Part shown: positions 36,070 to 46,223 of the stretch, in pieces | How the letters are laid out: each line of letters begins with the position of its first letter | Position numbering within the stretch: the first letter of the stretch is position 1 | Source: Chitinophaga pinensis | GTDB taxonomy: Bacteria > Bacteroidota > Bacteroidia > Chitinophagales > CAIOSU01 | Assembly (NCBI GenBank): GCA_945901065.1 | Contig: CAMDKI010000003.1 | Span: 248,001-312,000, forward strand | Reading direction: 5' to 3' | Length of the DNA stretch: 64,000 nt | Translations under genes and position numbers: made by a program | Notes under the pieces: generated by a model | Told to the model about the DNA's origin: nothing | The model's input: the letters and a program-made list of their open reading frames with translations, nothing else | The model's database searches: none

Positions 36070-36507
36070 TTACTTGAGTTGACTTAAAAGAGTGCTGTAT
36101 TTTATAGAAACATCTTCCATAAGATGCTTGCGCCAGTTAGGGTTACTGGTGAGCCAATTTAGCGCAACCGATTTGGGAACCATAACTGCGGAGATATCTT
36201 TAACGCATTCTGCCTTCACCAACGATGGAGTACCTGTAAGGCAATTTAACAACACAAGAGAGCAATAACCCCCAGGTTTTACCGTATAGGCAGTTACCTC
36301 TTTAGCAGAGGATGTCGTCGTTTTTATTTCTGCTTCACCTTCAAGAATTAGTGGCACGTAATCCACTTCGTCGTTATATTTTACCATAACATCCCCCTGC
36401 TTGAAACTAACCGGGAACGAGTTATCCGCTATTTCTTGAGCAAATCCTCCTACGCACAAATCAGGATAATGCAAATCAAGTAGGCCAACGACTTCTAACT
36501 TTTTCAT
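36070..36507 (-). CDS. Cyclic-nucleotide-binding-domain protein without DNA-binding domain
   Basis: 145 residues, a single Crp-type beta roll: FKQGDVMVKYNDEVDYVPLILEGEAEI, KPGGYCSLVLLNCLTGTPSLVKAECV, then the start of the dimer helix (WRKHLMEDVSIKYSTLL), and it ends there. Crp/Fnr regulators are usually about 220 residues with a C-terminal HTH, which is absent; the next gene begins 7 bases later, so it is not lost in a frameshift there. First gene of the H-NOX operon. It could sense a nucleotide or act by protein contact. The ORF is open for 66 further codons upstream, but those do not resemble protein. Confidence 0.78.
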   Translation of the reverse strand: MKKLEVVGLLDLHYPDLCVGGFAQEIADNSFPVSFKQGDVMVKYNDEVDYVPLILEGEAEIKTTTSSAKEVTAYTVKPGGYCSLVLLNCLTGTPSLVKAECVKDISAVMVPKSVALNWLTSNPNWRKHLMEDVSIKYSTLLSQLK

Positions 36508-36844
36508 CGTGCAAGTTGGCAACAATATACAGGGATAGCAATAAGCTTTTAAGCGTAGTTTCAGAGTATTTTTTACGTGTTTACCATTATTTTTAAGCTT
36601 GGGGCTTTCCCCTCTCCACTCTAAAAAAGAAAATAGCCGAAAAGCGCACCCAGAACCAACAAACACGAACTGGGAGCGGGGCGGTAACAATATTGCGTAA
36701 AACAAGCACTCAATACTTTAATAGCTGGCAAAGGTAAACCTTTGATTTTTTAACGTAAATGCAGGTATTTGCTATGCTGCATCTATTTCGATGAAGAAAA
36801 TTGTCAAGTTGCGAGAGGGAATGCCTGTAACAAGTTGCGCAAGC
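36508..36844. other. Upstream region of the H-NOX operon
   Basis: No convincing gene in 337 bases. A minus-strand TACCTTTG (reading 36736 to 36729) matches the -7 consensus and would give a leader of about 215 bases for the operon; no clear -33 element. Confidence 0.45.
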
Positions 36845-37168
36845 TCAAATTGCTGGGCGCTGATAGGTTCGCAGCAGCAAGTACACGGCAAACCCAGTGG
36901 CTACTCCTGGCATAAAACCCAATACTATAGCCACCCAGCCATGTTTTATGCCCTTTTGCAACTTCTCGTAAACCACCCAACAGATTAATACCAGCCAGCA
37001 TGCAATAGCATCGGTAGCGAAACCCGATGAATACGGATTGACGTATCCAGCCTTAAAGGCTGCTACTATATCGGGCTGGGTGATAAACAATGGCCCTATG
37101 GTCGCAAAAAAATATAGGGCAAACCCAAGTCCTATGATGGCAAGTACACTTCTATAAACAGTTGTCAT
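36845..37168 (-). CDS. DUF2834-like small membrane protein
   Basis: 107 residues with three or four helices (VLAIIGLGFALYFFATIGP, ACWLVLICWVVY, GWVAIVLGFMPGVATGFAVYLLL). The pattern of a first helix, an exposed loop with Phe/Gly and two closing helices resembles DUF2834. Function unknown. Transcribed leftward toward the H-NOX operon, with 337 bases between them. Confidence 0.6.
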   Translation of the reverse strand: MTTVYRSVLAIIGLGFALYFFATIGPLFITQPDIVAAFKAGYVNPYSSGFATDAIACWLVLICWVVYEKLQKGIKHGWVAIVLGFMPGVATGFAVYLLLRTYQRPAI

Positions 37169-37454
37169 GATGGTTGGTTTGGAGGTTAATTTACTACTTT
37201 TTTAAAACTCTGGTTTAAATGCTTACGGCAGCGCCCTTGGCCCGTATACCCAAAGTGGGTCCAGTTTATGAGTAGCTGGCAGTAGCAGCATTAGGCGATT
37301 TGCCGTGTGCTGAGCTGCATTTTTTGCCTCCCCCAACAACCTCTTTATAACTCCTTGAAACAATTTTTGGCACCATACGTAAAAATGGGTATAGCATGCT
37401 GTGCGGCATCTAGTTGATTTAACTCAAAACCAATTCACCACAATACACCACAAA

Positions 37455-40400
37455 ATGAGAACTCTCATTCATCTCGGGTTATTTGTCCTGTTGATGTTCG
37501 GCGCAACCACCACTTATGCGCAAACAACACAAGGCATTCGTTATCAAGCTGTAGCTAGAGACCTATCTGGCTCTGTTATAATGGATCAAAACATCCGCAT
37601 CCGCATTAGCGTTACGGACCAGTTTGACCAGCAGATATTTTACACCGAAGTTCATACGCTTACAACCAACCAATATGGGTTATTCTCCTTGTCTATTGGG
37701 CAAGGCGATGTTGTTTTCGGCGACTTTACCAACGTGCCTTGGGCCGATGGGGGCAAATGGCTGAAGGTAGAAATGGACCCCAAGGGTGGTGGCAATTTTG
37801 TGCTGGTAAATAGCTCTGAGCTTCAGTCGGTGCCTTATGCGTTGTTTTCGTTGGAGAGTGGCAAAACCATTAACAGCGACAATGACGTTACCAATGAAGC
37901 AATCAATCAATTTTATTTTGATACTCTCACACAAGAATTGGTGATTGTTGAAGGCGACTCGACCCGCCGTACCGTTATTCCGGTAGTGGCTGGTGGTAAT
38001 GCTGGTGCAATACAACTAAACGACTTAACGGATGTGAACGCGACCCCAAATGCTGGCCAAGTTTTGAAATGGACCGGTAGCTCTTGGGTGGCTGCAAATG
38101 ATGACCTCGGTACCCCAACACTTAACCTACAAGGCACCAACCTAAGCATTGCCAACGGCAATACTGTTTCGTTAGTTAACCTTATGGATAATACCGATGA
38201 CCAACAACTGGTGTATGACCCAGCTGCTAAAATTTTACGCTTAGAAGATGGTGGCTTTGCCGACCTTTCTTCGTTGGCTAGTAATGATGCAGTGACAGGT
38301 TTATTGTTCGATCAAACTACTAAAGTACTTACCGTAACTGCCGAGAACGATACATTCTCAGTAAGCTTGGCCGCGCTTGGCGCTGGTGCAGCTTCTCAGC
38401 CCGATACCATTATCATGGCATTTGATGCGGCTACTAAAAACTTAACCTTAACCCACAATAGTATACCACAAGTGGTAAACTTGGGTAGTTTGATAAATTA
38501 TACAGACACTAGCGCTACCAACGAATTGATTACAGGTGCCAACCTTACGGGTACTACCCTAAACATTATAGATGCTGCAGGTACACACTCGGTGAACCTA
38601 AACAGCTTAGTGAACGATGCCGATGCCGACCCAACCAATGAGTTGATTCGCTCAGCGGTGCTTACGGGCAGCATGCTGCAAATAACCGATGCGGGAGGTA
38701 CAAAAAATGTTGACTTAAGCAGCCTTATAAACGATGCTGACGCAAATGTTACCAACGAATTGATAACCAACATGCGCATAGTAGGCACTACCCTTCAATT
38801 TTCTGAGGGAGGCATTAATCACATAGTTGACCTAACGGGTTTGGTAGGCCCAACTGGTGCTACTGGCGCAACTGGCAATGCAGGTGTTGCGGGCCCTCAA
38901 GGGCTGCAAGGCATTCAAGGTTTGCAAGGTATCCAAGGGCTTACGGGTCCTACCGGTGCCACTGGCGCAACGGGCAGTGTAGGAGCTATTGGTGCCACAG
39001 GAGCCCAAGGCCCACAAGGCTTACAAGGTATAAATGGCCCTCAGGGCATTCAAGGTATACAGGGCGTAACCGGCCCTACCGGTCCAACGGGTGCTACAGG
39101 TGCTACGGGTGTTGGTCTAATTGGCCCAACTGGTCCAACTGGCCCTGCTGGTGGTCCAATGGGTCCGCAAGGCCCAACGGGTCCTGCTGGTAACGACGGA
39201 GCCGTTGGTCCGCAAGGCTTACAAGGTCCTGCCGGAGCCACTGGCGCTACTGGCATACAAGGAATAGCTGGCGCTACAGGTGCCACAGGAAATACAGGCT
39301 TAACCGGCCCTCAAGGTCCAACGGGTGCTATTGGTGCTACAGGCGCTATTGGTGCAACTGGTTCAATTGGTGCTACAGGAGCTACTGGTGCCCAAGGTCC
39401 ACAGGGTCCCCAAGGTATTCAAGGAATAGCGGGCGCTACAGGTGCTACTGGCATTCAAGGATTGACAGGTGCAACTGGCGCCACAGGAAATACAGGCTTA
39501 ACTGGCCTACAAGGCCCAACAGGTGCTACAGGTGCTACAGGTATTACAGGTAGTGCAGGTTTAACAGGCCCACAAGGCTTACAAGGTGTTGCAGGCCCAA
39601 TTGGCGCTACCGGACCAACTGGCCCAACAGGTGCCACAGGTGCATTAGGAAACACAGGTGCTACTGGCCCGCAAGGCCCAACAGGAACTGCTGGCGCAAC
39701 GGGATCAACTGGCGCTGCAGGTTCAACTGGTGTTAATGGTGCAACTGGCGCAACTGGAAGCCAAGGTATACAAGGTGTAGCAGGTAATACTGGTGCCACC
39801 GGTGCAACTGGCGCTGCTGGTGCAACTGGTGCCCAAGGTATTCAGGGCATTCAAGGTCTAACTGGTGCTACGGGTTCAACAGGTTCAACAGGCGCAACTG
39901 GAAGCCAAGGAATACAAGGTGTAGCTGGTAATACAGGTGCCACCGGTGCAACTGGCGCTGCTGGTGCAACTGGTGCCCAAGGTATTCAGGGCATTCAAGG
40001 TTTAACAGGTGCTACAGGCGCTAGAGGAGCTACTGGCAGCACTGGTGCTACGGGTGGCACTGGCGCAATTGGTTTAACGGGTGCTACTGGTGCCACAGGC
40101 CCTGTGGGTATTCCTCCGGTAGGTATTACTGGCCAAACCTTGCGCCATAACGGTACTGATTGGGTAGCAAGTAGCCAAATTGTAAATTCAGGTACCCAAA
40201 TAGGCATCGGTACTTCAATAGTTGATCCTTCGGCGGTATTGCAAATAAAAGGTACGGGTAACCAAGGGGTTTTGTTCCCAAGTATGAGCACCAACCAACG
40301 TGATAACATTCCTAGCCCAGCTAACGGTTTGATGATTTACAACACCGATTGTAACAAGTTTAATTTCTTTAACGGGGTAGTTTGGAACGAAATGGCTGCC

Positions 40401-40664
40401 GTAGCGCCTCCAGCTCAGCCAGGCCTAATCAATAGCTCTACTACTATGTGCACTGGTCAAACCCAAGCTTTCTTGATTGACCCAGTTGCTGGTGCTACTA
40501 GCTACGTATGGACGGTACCAGCAGGTTGGAGCTATACCATTATCACTTCAAACATTATAAACGTAACAGCAGGTGCCACGCCAGGCGATGTGTGTGTAAC
40601 GGCCATCAATGGTTGCTTAACCAGCTTGTCGCGTTGCAAATCAATCAGCATTAGCTGTCCTTGA
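37455..40664 (+). CDS. Secreted collagen-like (Gly-X-Y) repeat protein
   Basis: 1069 residues. A signal peptide (ending TTTYAQ) is followed by a Bacteroidota surface-protein N-terminal domain ([16 protein letters not shown] ... [12 protein letters not shown]), several repeats of about 40 residues with TNELI (380-460), and then a Gly-X-Y tract of about 140 triplets (residues 465-885, rich in [12 protein letters not shown]). The C-terminus has a tip domain ([29 protein letters not shown] ... FNGVVWNEM) like phage tail fibres and a PKD-like end with cysteines. Probably a trimeric fibre at the cell surface. The ATG at 37455 starts the signal peptide. Ends before a strong terminator. Confidence 0.85.
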   Translation: MRTLIHLGLFVLLMFGATTTYAQTTQGIRYQAVARDLSGSVIMDQNIRIRISVTDQFDQQIFYTEVHTLTTNQYGLFSLSIGQGDVVFGDFTNVPWADGGKWLKVEMDPKGGGNFVLVNSSELQSVPYALFSLESGKTINSDNDVTNEAINQFYFDTLTQELVIVEGDSTRRTVIPVVAGGNAGAIQLNDLTDVNATPNAGQVLKWTGSSWVAANDDLGTPTLNLQGTNLSIANGNTVSLVNLMDNTDDQQLVYDPAAKILRLEDGGFADLSSLASNDAVTGLLFDQTTKVLTVTAENDTFSVSLAALGAGAASQPDTIIMAFDAATKNLTLTHNSIPQVVNLGSLINYTDTSATNELITGANLTGTTLNIIDAAGTHSVNLNSLVNDADADPTNELIRSAVLTGSMLQITDAGGTKNVDLSSLINDADANVTNELITNMRIVGTTLQFSEGGINHIVDLTGLVGPTGATGATGNAGVAGPQGLQGIQGLQGIQGLTGPTGATGATGSVGAIGATGAQGPQGLQGINGPQGIQGIQGVTGPTGPTGATGATGVGLIGPTGPTGPAGGPMGPQGPTGPAGNDGAVGPQGLQGPAGATGATGIQGIAGATGATGNTGLTGPQGPTGAIGATGAIGATGSIGATGATGAQGPQGPQGIQGIAGATGATGIQGLTGATGATGNTGLTGLQGPTGATGATGITGSAGLTGPQGLQGVAGPIGATGPTGPTGATGALGNTGATGPQGPTGTAGATGSTGAAGSTGVNGATGATGSQGIQGVAGNTGATGATGAAGATGAQGIQGIQGLTGATGSTGSTGATGSQGIQGVAGNTGATGATGAAGATGAQGIQGIQGLTGATGARGATGSTGATGGTGAIGLTGATGATGPVGIPPVGITGQTLRHNGTDWVASSQIVNSGTQIGIGTSIVDPSAVLQIKGTGNQGVLFPSMSTNQRDNIPSPANGLMIYNTDCNKFNFFNGVVWNEMAAVAPPAQPGLINSSTTMCTGQTQAFLIDPVAGATSYVWTVPAGWSYTIITSNIINVTAGATPGDVCVTAINGCLTSLSRCKSISISCP
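39747..40017 (+). repeat. 144-bp-period DNA repeat inside the collagen tract
   Basis: About 126 bases starting at 39747 recur from 39891 with few changes; the period is 144 bases, or 48 residues (16 Gly-X-Y triplets). This is a recent in-frame duplication and a likely site of length variation. Confidence 0.8.
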
Positions 40665-40718
40665 TTTTTTGAGTGAGCAGTAACTGGTGATTATTAAACA
40701 GAACTTTTCAAACAACAT

Positions 40719-40764
40719 ATACAACCGCCCTGCGGCCAGAAATGGTGCAGGGCGGTTTTGCGTT
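40719..40764 (+). terminator. Terminator after the collagen-like gene, copy 1 of a 46-bp direct repeat
   Basis: An 11-bp stem (AACCGCCCTGC with GCAGGGCGGTT), a 13-base loop containing CCA-GAAA-TGG, then TTTTGCGTT. Identical over 46 bases to 41992-42037. Confidence 0.85.
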
Positions 40765-40906
40765 GGGGGGTGCGGAAACTATTAGTTGCATTACTTCTTA
40801 ATGCTATTATTATTCAAAAACGTTTAAACAATGAATTTTTCAGTAAATTTTGCCAAATTCACATGGCGTATTAAAGTACTGTCCAAATTATAAAATATAC
40901 CTAGTC

Positions 40907-41965
40907 ATGGATTTTAAAGATAGCGTTCAACAATTTAGTAATAGAGTTGAAAAAATGGTACCTCAGATTAAAACTGAAGAAGCCACTAAAAACGCTTTGA
41001 TAATGCCGTTTATCCAACTTCTTGGATATGATGTGTTTAATCCCTTCGAGGTCAATCCAGAGTTTGTTGCAGATTTAGGAATAAAGAAAGGCGAAAAAGT
41101 TGACTATGCGATTATCAAAGATGGTAATCCCATTATTTTAATAGAATGTAAACATCATCTTGAGAATCTTGACGTTCACAACTCTCAATTGTTTCGTTAT
41201 TTCCACGTTTCAAAGGCTAAGTTTGGTCTGTTAACCAACGGTATTATTTATCGATTTTTCACGGACCTTATTGAAACCAATAAAATGGATGAAAAACCAT
41301 TTTTTGAGTTCAATTTACAGACCATCAAAGAAACGGACACAATAGAATTAAAGAAGTTCCATAAATCTTATTTTGATGTAGATAACATAACAAACACAGC
41401 CAGTGAGCTAAAATACTCAAAGGAGATAAAGGCTATTTTGGCCGAGGAAATGAAGAATCCAAGTGTGCCATTTGTTAAGTTTTTTGTGGCGCAAGTATAT
41501 AGTGGTAAAGGCACAGAGAAAGTTATAAATCAATTTACAGAGATTGTTAAAAAGTCAGCAGCGCAATTGTTGAGCGACTTAATTAGCGATAGATTAAAGT
41601 CTGCTTTAGATAAAGAAAATGAAGTTGCGAAGCAGCAAATTCTGGAAGATGAAATGGAAAAACCAATATTAAGCGATATTGTAACTACCGAAGATGAAAA
41701 GGAAGGCTTTAATATCGTTAAAGCAATAATGAGGAAGAAAGTAACTTTAGATAGAATATTTGCCAGAGACTCAAAAACCTATTTTGGTGTTATTTTAGAC
41801 GACAATAATCGCAAACCAATTTGCAGATTATATTTGAATGGAGGTAAAAAATTCATTGAGATATTTGATGCTGAAAAGAATGGCACCAAAAAGGAAATAA
41901 AATCTTTAGATGAAATATACAACTATTCAGACGACTTACTAAGAACAACCGATTATTACGAGTAG
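40907..41965 (+). CDS. Stand-alone HsdR_N-type nuclease-domain protein (PD-(D/E)XK)
   Basis: 352 residues. The N-terminal 180 match the type I restriction enzyme R-subunit N-terminal domain: TEEATKNALIMPFIQLLGYDVFNPFEV, then Asp66 in KVDYAI and Glu80-x-Lys82 in ILIECKHH, the PD-(D/E)XK nuclease site. No helicase motor or partner hsdM/hsdS genes are present. The C-terminal half is a helical linker (residues 210-265) and a small beta domain (FGVILDDNNRKPICRLYL). Orphan genes of this type are common and suspected of phage defence. The gene is AT-rich and lies between two identical terminators, a sign of recent acquisition. The ATG at 40907 starts the conserved helix. Confidence 0.8.
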   Translation: MDFKDSVQQFSNRVEKMVPQIKTEEATKNALIMPFIQLLGYDVFNPFEVNPEFVADLGIKKGEKVDYAIIKDGNPIILIECKHHLENLDVHNSQLFRYFHVSKAKFGLLTNGIIYRFFTDLIETNKMDEKPFFEFNLQTIKETDTIELKKFHKSYFDVDNITNTASELKYSKEIKAILAEEMKNPSVPFVKFFVAQVYSGKGTEKVINQFTEIVKKSAAQLLSDLISDRLKSALDKENEVAKQQILEDEMEKPILSDIVTTEDEKEGFNIVKAIMRKKVTLDRIFARDSKTYFGVILDDNNRKPICRLYLNGGKKFIEIFDAEKNGTKKEIKSLDEIYNYSDDLLRTTDYYE

Positions 41966-41991
41966 AAAGCAGACATAAGATTTTCTTATCA

Positions 41992-42037
41992 ATACAACCG
42001 CCCTGCGGCCAGAAATGGTGCAGGGCGGTTTTGCGTT
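41992..42037 (+). terminator. Terminator after the nuclease gene, copy 2 of a 46-bp direct repeat
   Basis: Identical to 40719-40764, at an offset of 1273 bases. Flanking bases differ on both sides, so the identity is confined to this unit. Confidence 0.85.
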
Positions 42038-42085
42038 AAGGGAGTTTAGAACCAATCTTAAACAAGGAGGTTCGTTGAAAACAAA

Positions 42086-42111
42086 AAACCGAGACCATAA
42101 GGCCTCGGTTT
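42086..42111 (-). terminator. Terminator of asnS
   Basis: An 11-position stem (8 bp, one A-C mismatch, 2 bp) with an ATAA loop; on the minus strand the hairpin is followed by a T run. Confidence 0.75.
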
Positions 42112-42137
42112 CGCTGAGTAGTTATTTCAACCCAATA

Positions 42138-43658
42138 TCACGGCAGCAACCTACCATACATACGTGGAAATGGGATGGTCTCGCGAACGTGCGGCAGCCC
42201 GCATAGGTAAGCCACCATGCGCTCTAGTCCCAAGCCGAAACCGGAGTGCGGCACCGAGCCATAGCGGCGCAGGTCAAGGTACCATTCAAATACACTCATG
42301 GGCAAGCCATGCTTGTTTATTTGGTCAACTAGGTAGTTCAAGTCTGTTTCACGCTCGCCACCACCAACTATTTCGCCGTAGCCTTCAGGGGCCAACAAAT
42401 CCACACCCTTTACATAATCTGGGTTGGTTTCGTCGGTTTTCATATAAAAAGCCTTGATGGCTTTCGGCCAGCGGTACACCATTATCGGCGTATCGAATAG
42501 GCGGGTAAGCACCGTTTCGTCGCTACCACCAAAGTCGTCGCCAGGTACAAAGTTCCTGGCACTCGCTAGCCAACCTGGTATGTTTTCGGCCTTTTCTTGT
42601 AGGTCTTTGTTTTCCGCCTTTAGGTTGGCAATCTTGTTCATACCGAAGTTAATCTCGCCCTTCTTCATGCCACCTTTAGCAATCGCTGCTTCGCGGGCTT
42701 TAATATCCTCTTCGTTGGCAGCAATTTGGGCTTTGATCAACCTCAAATCTTCTTCCAATACATCAATAGAGCGTTTGCCGTTTACCAGCTTCTCACCCTT
42801 GATAATAGCTACCGCATCCACATAAGGTATGCGGGTAAAGGTGGCGTTGGCTTTCTCTAGGTTCTCAATGTTGCGGCCAATAATCTCCAACTCTGCACGA
42901 CAATCGCGAAGCACGGTAGTAATAAGGTGCTGTACAAACTCCTCAATCACATCCATGTCCTGGTCCAAGTCGCAGAACATCATTTCCGGCTCAATCATCC
43001 AAAACTCCGACAAGTGACGGCGGGTTTTGCTCTTTTCGGCACGGAAGGTAGGGCCAAACGTGTATATCTTGTTTTGGGCAAAAGCCATAGCCTCACCATA
43101 TAACTGCCCGCTTTGGCTTAGGTAGGCAGGGTCGCCATAAAAATCAGTTTCGAAGAGGGTGCTAGTGCCTTCGCTGGCGTTGCCCGTAAATATAGGAGCA
43201 TCCATAAGCACAAAGTCGCGCTCTTGGAAAAACTGGTGAATGGCATATATTACCTTGTTGCGCACGCGCATGATGGCCCATTGGCGCTTGCTGCGCAACC
43301 ATAGGTGGCGCTGGTCCATAAGGAAATCGACACCGTGCTCTTTGTTGGTGATAGGGAAGTCTTCGCTTTCGCCCACAACCTCCAAGCTATCAACCTGTAG
43401 CTCAAATCCACCCATTTGGCGCTCGTCTTTTACAACGGTGCCGTTAAGAGTAATAGAACCCTCTTGGCCCAAGCGTTTCGCAGCTTCAAAAGCGGCTTCA
43501 CCCACTACTTCTTGATTGATTACGCACTGGCAAAAGCCAGTACCATCTCTCAATACCATAAACACCAACCCCTTACTATCGCGGGAGTTGCTTACCCATC
43601 CTTGTAGGGTTACCTTTTGGCCTTCTACGGCCGCCAACTTATTTATAAATGTCTTCAT
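42138..43658 (-). CDS. asnS: Asparaginyl-tRNA synthetase
   Basis: Charges tRNA-Asn with asparagine. 506 residues: an N-terminal OB fold (VTLQGWVSNSRDSKGLVFMVLRDG), class II motif 2 (FRAEKSKTRRHLSEFWMIEPE) and motif 3 (GFGLGLERMVAYLCGL). A Lys/Glu-rich insert of about 80 residues (280-360, coiled coil-like) is seen in Bacteroidota enzymes. Monocistronic and leftward. Confidence 0.97.
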   Translation of the reverse strand: MKTFINKLAAVEGQKVTLQGWVSNSRDSKGLVFMVLRDGTGFCQCVINQEVVGEAAFEAAKRLGQEGSITLNGTVVKDERQMGGFELQVDSLEVVGESEDFPITNKEHGVDFLMDQRHLWLRSKRQWAIMRVRNKVIYAIHQFFQERDFVLMDAPIFTGNASEGTSTLFETDFYGDPAYLSQSGQLYGEAMAFAQNKIYTFGPTFRAEKSKTRRHLSEFWMIEPEMMFCDLDQDMDVIEEFVQHLITTVLRDCRAELEIIGRNIENLEKANATFTRIPYVDAVAIIKGEKLVNGKRSIDVLEEDLRLIKAQIAANEEDIKAREAAIAKGGMKKGEINFGMNKIANLKAENKDLQEKAENIPGWLASARNFVPGDDFGGSDETVLTRLFDTPIMVYRWPKAIKAFYMKTDETNPDYVKGVDLLAPEGYGEIVGGGERETDLNYLVDQINKHGLPMSVFEWYLDLRRYGSVPHSGFGLGLERMVAYLCGLPHVRETIPFPRMYGRLLP

Positions 43659-43901
43659 GAAGCCTTAGCTACGGTGGTTTATCTCAAAATGAATTGCTAA
43701 ATTAATACTAATTTTGACCGAAGAGAGATGTAAATGTGAAATACGAAATGTGAAAAAGGAAACAGTTGCTTTAAAAGGCAACAGTTTACCCAAAAACACA
43801 TGGCTTAAAAGTTGGTACGGTATATGATTGGCCATCTAATTTTTAGCCAAAATGGAGACTAAAGGGCTATAAATTTCACATTTACTATTTGGAGAAGTAC
43901 T

Positions 43902-45395
43902 ATGCTAAATCAGAACCTCAGCCAAAAGCTACTACAAAAGCTATCGCCCCAGCAGATTCAACTGATGAAACTGTTGCAGGTACCTACTGCCCAGTTGGAG
44001 CAGCGTATAAAAGAAGAATTGGAGATTAACCCAGCCCTTGAAGAGCCAGGCACATTGGATGATGGCGACTATGAGGAGTCGGCAGACGATATACAGAGCA
44101 GCCTAGACAAGGAGGACGATAAGCCCCTTGAAGAAGATGGTATAGAGAAAGATAGCCTGCAAGAAATTGATTTCTCAGATTACTACGATGATGATGAAAT
44201 AGCCTCGTATAAGCTTAAAGACAACAACTACCCCGACCCTGACGAGGAACGCACGTTGCCAGTGGCCATGCAGAATACCTTCCATGAGTTTTTGGAAACC
44301 CAACTGGGACTGCTAGCCTTAGACGAAAGGGAGCATAAAATTGCCGACCAGTTGATTGGCAGCATTGACGATGACGGCTACCTGCGCCGCGAGTTGGATG
44401 CTATTTGCGACGACATGGCCTTTGCCCAAAACGTAATGACGGATGAGGATGAGGTGGAGCGCATACTATTGCAAGTGCAAACCTTTGACCCACCCGGAGT
44501 AGGTGCCCGCGATTTGCAAGAATGCTTGCAGATACAGCTGCGCCGCCACGAAACGCAAGACGAGAACGTGGATTTGGCTATGCAGATTATTACCGACCAG
44601 TTTGAGCCTTTTACCAAAAAGCATTACGAAAAGCTGGAGAAGTCGCTGAGCATTACTGAAGACCAACTTAAAGGTGCCATTGATGTTATCATTAAGCTCA
44701 ACCCTAAGCCAGGAAGCGCCTACGGTGGTAGCAGCAACAATGAGCAATACCTTACGCCCGATTTTTTTATTACCAATACCAATGGCGACCTACAACTGAC
44801 CCTTAACTCGCGCAATGCGCCTGAGCTGAAGATTAGCCGCAACTTTAAAGAAATGCTGCAAACCTACGACCAGAGCAAAACCAAAACCAAGGAGCAAAAG
44901 GACGCTGTGCTTTTCATCAAGCAGAAGATTGATAGCGCCAAGTGGTTTATTGATGCTATACTGCAGCGCCAGCAAACGCTCATGAAAACCATGCGCACCA
45001 TATTGGAGTATCAATACGATTTCTTCCTTACTGGCGATGAGACTACCCTGCGCCCTATGATATTGAAGGATATTGCTGAGCGTACCAGTTTAGATATATC
45101 GACTGTAAGCCGCGTGGCTAATAGCAAATATGTACAAACTGAGTTTGGTACCTTTCCTTTGAAGTATTTCTTCTCAGAAAGCTTACAAACCGATAGCGGT
45201 GAAGAAGTATCAACACGCGAGGTAAAGAGCATATTGAACGACCTGATAAGCAAAGAGAGCAAAAAGCGCCCATTGAGCGATCAAAAGCTAATGGAGTACC
45301 TAAATAAAAAGGGGTATAACATAGCCCGCCGCACGGTGGCTAAATACCGCGAGCAACTGAATATATCGGTAGCACGATTACGCAAAGAGCTATGA
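43902..45395 (+). CDS. rpoN: RNA polymerase sigma-54 factor
   Basis: 497 residues. Region I (QKLLQKLSPQQIQLMKLLQVPTAQLEQRIKEELEINPALEE) contacts activators; an acidic region II lies at residues 48-105; region III includes the core-binding segment, the HTH (LKDIAERTSLDISTVSRVANSKYVQT) and the RpoN box ARRTVAKYRE near the end, which reads the -24 element. The stop overlaps the next start (ATGA). No bacterial enhancer-binding protein is encoded in the window. Confidence 0.97.
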   Translation: MLNQNLSQKLLQKLSPQQIQLMKLLQVPTAQLEQRIKEELEINPALEEPGTLDDGDYEESADDIQSSLDKEDDKPLEEDGIEKDSLQEIDFSDYYDDDEIASYKLKDNNYPDPDEERTLPVAMQNTFHEFLETQLGLLALDEREHKIADQLIGSIDDDGYLRRELDAICDDMAFAQNVMTDEDEVERILLQVQTFDPPGVGARDLQECLQIQLRRHETQDENVDLAMQIITDQFEPFTKKHYEKLEKSLSITEDQLKGAIDVIIKLNPKPGSAYGGSSNNEQYLTPDFFITNTNGDLQLTLNSRNAPELKISRNFKEMLQTYDQSKTKTKEQKDAVLFIKQKIDSAKWFIDAILQRQQTLMKTMRTILEYQYDFFLTGDETTLRPMILKDIAERTSLDISTVSRVANSKYVQTEFGTFPLKYFFSESLQTDSGEEVSTREVKSILNDLISKESKKRPLSDQKLMEYLNKKGYNIARRTVAKYREQLNISVARLRKEL

Positions 45396-46090
45396 GCAAC
45401 GAACAACGACCAGAAGAAGAAGAGTTAACGTTTATTGCCGATGAGGACGTGGAATACCAACCCGCTACCGAAAGCAATGTGCTATGGATACTGAGTACCA
45501 TCATTTCCTACATTTTTCACCCAATATTGCTGGCTACCTATTCCTTTGTGTTTGTTGATGTGTTTTTTCCTTACCAGTTTTTGCACCTTGGCCCTCAACA
45601 AAAAACGCAGCTAATGCTCACCATTGTTACCAATACGCTGGTGTTTCCCGTTATTGTGTTGGCATTGATGCGAGGTTTGAAAATGATTAGTTCCTTTGAA
45701 CTGAAAACCAACAAAGAGCGCATCATTCCATTTATTGCCATCTCCTTGTTTTATTTCTGGACCTACTTAGTGGTGCAAAAGCTAGGTGTTGGCCATTATT
45801 TCTCACACATATCGTTAGGGGCTAGTTTGGGTATTTTTATGGCCTTCTTTGCCAATGTCTTTTACAAAATAAGCATCCATGCCGTTGGTGTAGGTGGCTT
45901 TTTTGGTGTGGCGCTTACGCTTACGCTTATCTCTACTTACAATCTATTGCTTCCGCTGCTTTTGGTTATTGTAATAGTTGGTGCGGTTGGCTCGGCACGG
46001 TTGTTTTTGGGCGCACATACTCCTCGCGAGGTGGTATCAGGCTACATGGTAGGCTTGTTGGGCCAAATGGTGGCTTTTTCCTATTTCTAA
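45392..46090 (+). CDS. PAP2-like membrane phosphatase
   Basis: 232 residues, an acidic 25-residue N-terminus and five or six helices. The C-terminal block SARLFLGAHTPREVVSGYMVG matches the PAP2 motif with catalytic His; the first motif is degenerate (ELKTNKERIIPF in place of KX6RP), as in many Bacteroidota relatives. Likely acts on a lipid pyrophosphate or phosphate. The start overlaps the rpoN stop by four bases, so translation is coupled. Confidence 0.75.
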   Translation: MSNEQRPEEEELTFIADEDVEYQPATESNVLWILSTIISYIFHPILLATYSFVFVDVFFPYQFLHLGPQQKTQLMLTIVTNTLVFPVIVLALMRGLKMISSFELKTNKERIIPFIAISLFYFWTYLVVQKLGVGHYFSHISLGASLGIFMAFFANVFYKISIHAVGVGGFFGVALTLTLISTYNLLLPLLLVIVIVGAVGSARLFLGAHTPREVVSGYMVGLLGQMVAFSYF

Positions 46091-46223
46091 GCAATAGTTT
46101 TGTCTTACTATGGACAGGGGGTATAATGGTATGTTTTCGCCGCTAATCCATATGCTAAATATAGCATTGATACTTCCGTTCATGATGGATGTTCATTATC
46201 TTTAATTTCAAAGAGGCTGAATC

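Noticed and set aside
36508..36705. 66-residue N-terminal extension of the cNMP-domain protein
   Set aside because: Its composition is not protein-like and the domain begins at the internal ATG at 36505-36507.
36791..36988. 65-residue plus-strand ORF opposite the DUF2834-like gene
   Set aside because: No motif, unlikely composition, and the minus-strand frame has coherent membrane helices.
38847..40110. Possible CRISPR-like array of short repeats
   Set aside because: The repeats are in-frame Gly-X-Y codons without constant repeat and spacer lengths.
38498..40309. Several open frames on the minus strand over the collagen-like gene, rich in Pro, Val and Ala
   Set aside because: They are complements of the Gly-X-Y codons; composition is forced by the plus-strand repeat.
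40719..42037. 46-bp repeats as integron attC sites
   Set aside because: The ends do not give a paired RYYYAAC and GTTRRRY, no integrase is present, and the stem plus T run fits a terminator.
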